7,710 nt of DNA from Wenzhouxiangella sp. (GTDB taxonomy: Bacteria > Pseudomonadota > Gammaproteobacteria > Xanthomonadales > Wenzhouxiangellaceae), in the NCBI GenBank assembly GCA_007119095.1, contig SKQI01000283.1, positions 1 through 7,710 on the forward strand, read 5' to 3'. The notes below the pieces were generated by a model. It saw nothing but the letters and a program-made list of their open reading frames with translations, was not told where the DNA came from and ran no database searches. Position numbers and translations under genes: made by a program. Positions 6,268 to 7,710 of the stretch are shown here, piece after piece. Numbering within the stretch: the stretch's first letter is position 1; the number at the start of each line of letters is the position of its first letter.

Positions 6268-7710
6268 ATGGATTTCAGCGATTACACAGCCGGTGAGTTC
6301 CATGATGAGCTGATCGGCAAAGGCGGGCGGCCGCGCGCAGCGGCCCGGGCGCTTTGGAAGTACCTGAAAAGCCTGGATGCTGACGAGCTCAATGAGCGGC
6401 GCAGCGCCTGCGAGGTGGCGGCCATGGTCGCCGGTATTACCTTTCGCGTGTATTTCGAAGACACCGGCGTTGACCGGGCAATGCCGTTTGATCTGATTCC
6501 GCGGGTGATTGCGCTGCGCGAATGGGAGCAGATCGAGGCCGGGCTGAAACAGCGCGTGCGGGCGCTGAATCTGTTCATCGATGATCTGTACAACGACCAG
6601 CGCATCATCAAGGATGGCATATTCCCGGCCGAGCTGCTGACCGGCTCGGTCAATTTCCGCAAGCAGTGCCGGGGGTTTTCGCCACCGCTGGGAATCTGGG
6701 CCCATATTTGCGGCTCGGATCTGGTGCGCGATGCCGAGGGCACCATGTACGTGCTCGAAGACAACCTGCGCATCCCATCGGGCGTTTCCTACATGCTTGA
6801 GAACCGGCAGGTGATGAAGCGAGTCTTTCCCGAACTGTTTGAAGACTCCGGCATTCAGCCCATTGACGACTATCCTTCGCAGCTATACGACACCCTGGCC
6901 TCGCTGTCGCCGCGACCGGCCGATTACCCAAGCGTCGTCGTACTGACCCCCGGCATGTACAACTCGGCCTATTTCGAGCACGCTTACCTTGCCCAACAAA
7001 TGGGCGTGGAGCTGGTCGAAGGCCGCGACCTGGTGGTCGATGAGAACGATGATGTGTTCATGCGCACCATTTCCGGCCTGGAGCCGGTGGATGTGATCTA
7101 TCGGCGCATCGACGATGATTTTCTCGACCCGGAAGCCTTCCGCGAGGACTCCCTGCTTGGCGTGCCCGGCCTGATGCGCGCCTGGCGGGCCGGCAAGGTC
7201 GCGCTGGCCAATGCGCCAGGCGCGGGTGTGGCCGATGACAAGGTGGTTTATTCCTGGGTGCCCGACATCATTCGCTACTACTTGAGCGAAGAGCCGATGA
7301 TCGAAAACGTGCCCACCTACCGTTGTGAAGACCCCGACCAGCGCGCCTGGGTGCTGGACCATCTCGACGAGCTGGTAGTCAAGCCGGCCAATGAATCCGG
7401 CGGCTACGGCATGCTGATCGGGCCGCGCTCGACCAAGCGCGAGCGCAAGGAATTCGCCAAGCTCATCCAGGCCGATCCGCGCAACTACATCGCCCAGCCG
7501 ACCCTGGCCCTGTCGACCTCCCCCACCATCGTGCCGGGAGGCGTCGGGCCGCGCCATGTCGATCTGCGGCCGTTCGTGCTTTCCGGCCTGGACATGCATG
7601 TCACCAACGGCGGCCTGACCCGGGTGGCGCTGAAGGCCGGCTCGCTGGTGGTCAACTCCTCCCAGGGCGGCGGCAGCAAGGACACCTGGATCGTGGACAC
7701 GGAGCGCTGA
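6268..7710 (+). CDS. Circularly permuted type 2 ATP-grasp protein (COG2308 / DUF404-DUF407)
   Basis: From the ATG at 6268 the protein has 480 residues, the usual family length, and it ends at a TGA that is the last codon of the window. Family marks are RALNLFIDDLYNDQRII (98-114), SVNFRKQCRGFSPPLGIWAHICGSDLVRD (127-155), the acidic YVLEDNLRIPSGVSYMLENR (161-180), VVVLTPGMYNSAYFEH (223-238), VIYRRIDDDFLDP (277-288), VKPANESGGYGM (371-382) with the ATP-binding lysine and glycine-rich loop, and a C-terminal RPFVLSG...SSQGGGSKDTW (434-473). Such proteins are predicted amide- or peptide-bond-forming ligases of the cytoplasm; no substrate is established. In many genomes the gene is followed by alpha-E (COG2307), a transglutaminase-like protease and sometimes the Anbu proteasome relative, which would lie beyond the right edge. 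The frame is open back to 6049, but those extra residues are low in character. A start at 6256 would add only four residues. Confidence 0.93.
   Translation: MDFSDYTAGEFHDELIGKGGRPRAAARALWKYLKSLDADELNERRSACEVAAMVAGITFRVYFEDTGVDRAMPFDLIPRVIALREWEQIEAGLKQRVRALNLFIDDLYNDQRIIKDGIFPAELLTGSVNFRKQCRGFSPPLGIWAHICGSDLVRDAEGTMYVLEDNLRIPSGVSYMLENRQVMKRVFPELFEDSGIQPIDDYPSQLYDTLASLSPRPADYPSVVVLTPGMYNSAYFEHAYLAQQMGVELVEGRDLVVDENDDVFMRTISGLEPVDVIYRRIDDDFLDPEAFREDSLLGVPGLMRAWRAGKVALANAPGAGVADDKVVYSWVPDIIRYYLSEEPMIENVPTYRCEDPDQRAWVLDHLDELVVKPANESGGYGMLIGPRSTKRERKEFAKLIQADPRNYIAQPTLALSTSPTIVPGGVGPRHVDLRPFVLSGLDMHVTNGGLTRVALKAGSLVVNSSQGGGSKDTWIVDTER

Overview
This 7.7 kb window has the compact layout and fairly high GC of a gammaproteobacterial chromosome. 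RppH, the BtuB-type receptor and the BtuCD-type transporter all resemble gammaproteobacterial versions. The combination fits a Xanthomonadales, Chromatiales or Wenzhouxiangella-like lineage, but I cannot fix the genus from sequence alone. I see no insertion sequence, integrase, tRNA, rRNA or CRISPR array, and the window reads as ordinary chromosome.

Layout: (1) Bases 1-650 (+) hold the last 215 residues of a BtuB-like TonB-dependent outer-membrane receptor. (2) Bases 663-2999 (-) are a three-gene same-strand set: rppH (mRNA 5' pyrophosphohydrolase), then a secreted M28 zinc peptidase with a PA domain, then a small membrane-anchored DUF6164-type protein. (3) Bases 3081-4831 (+) hold a FecCD/BtuC-type permease and its ATPase, overlapping by one base. 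(4) Bases 4822-5892 (-) hold a class I SAM-dependent methyltransferase that meets the ATPase gene tail to tail with a 10-base overlap. (5) Bases 5893-6267 are a 375-base divergent intergenic region. (6) Bases 6268-7710 (+) encode a complete circularly permuted type 2 ATP-grasp protein whose stop codon is the last codon of the window.

Together, the receptor and the permease/ATPase pair suggest cobalamin uptake across both membranes. The periplasmic binding protein (BtuF) is not in the window, and the receptor is separated from the transporter by the oppositely oriented rppH set. The 81-base gap between rppH and btuC holds an inverted repeat whose loop carries overlapping -10-like hexamers for both directions. 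The ATP-grasp protein belongs to a family usually encoded with alpha-E, transglutaminase-like and sometimes Anbu protease genes. That set would lie just past the right edge and is the most likely place for a poorly characterised system. Nothing inside the window clearly qualifies as a new system.
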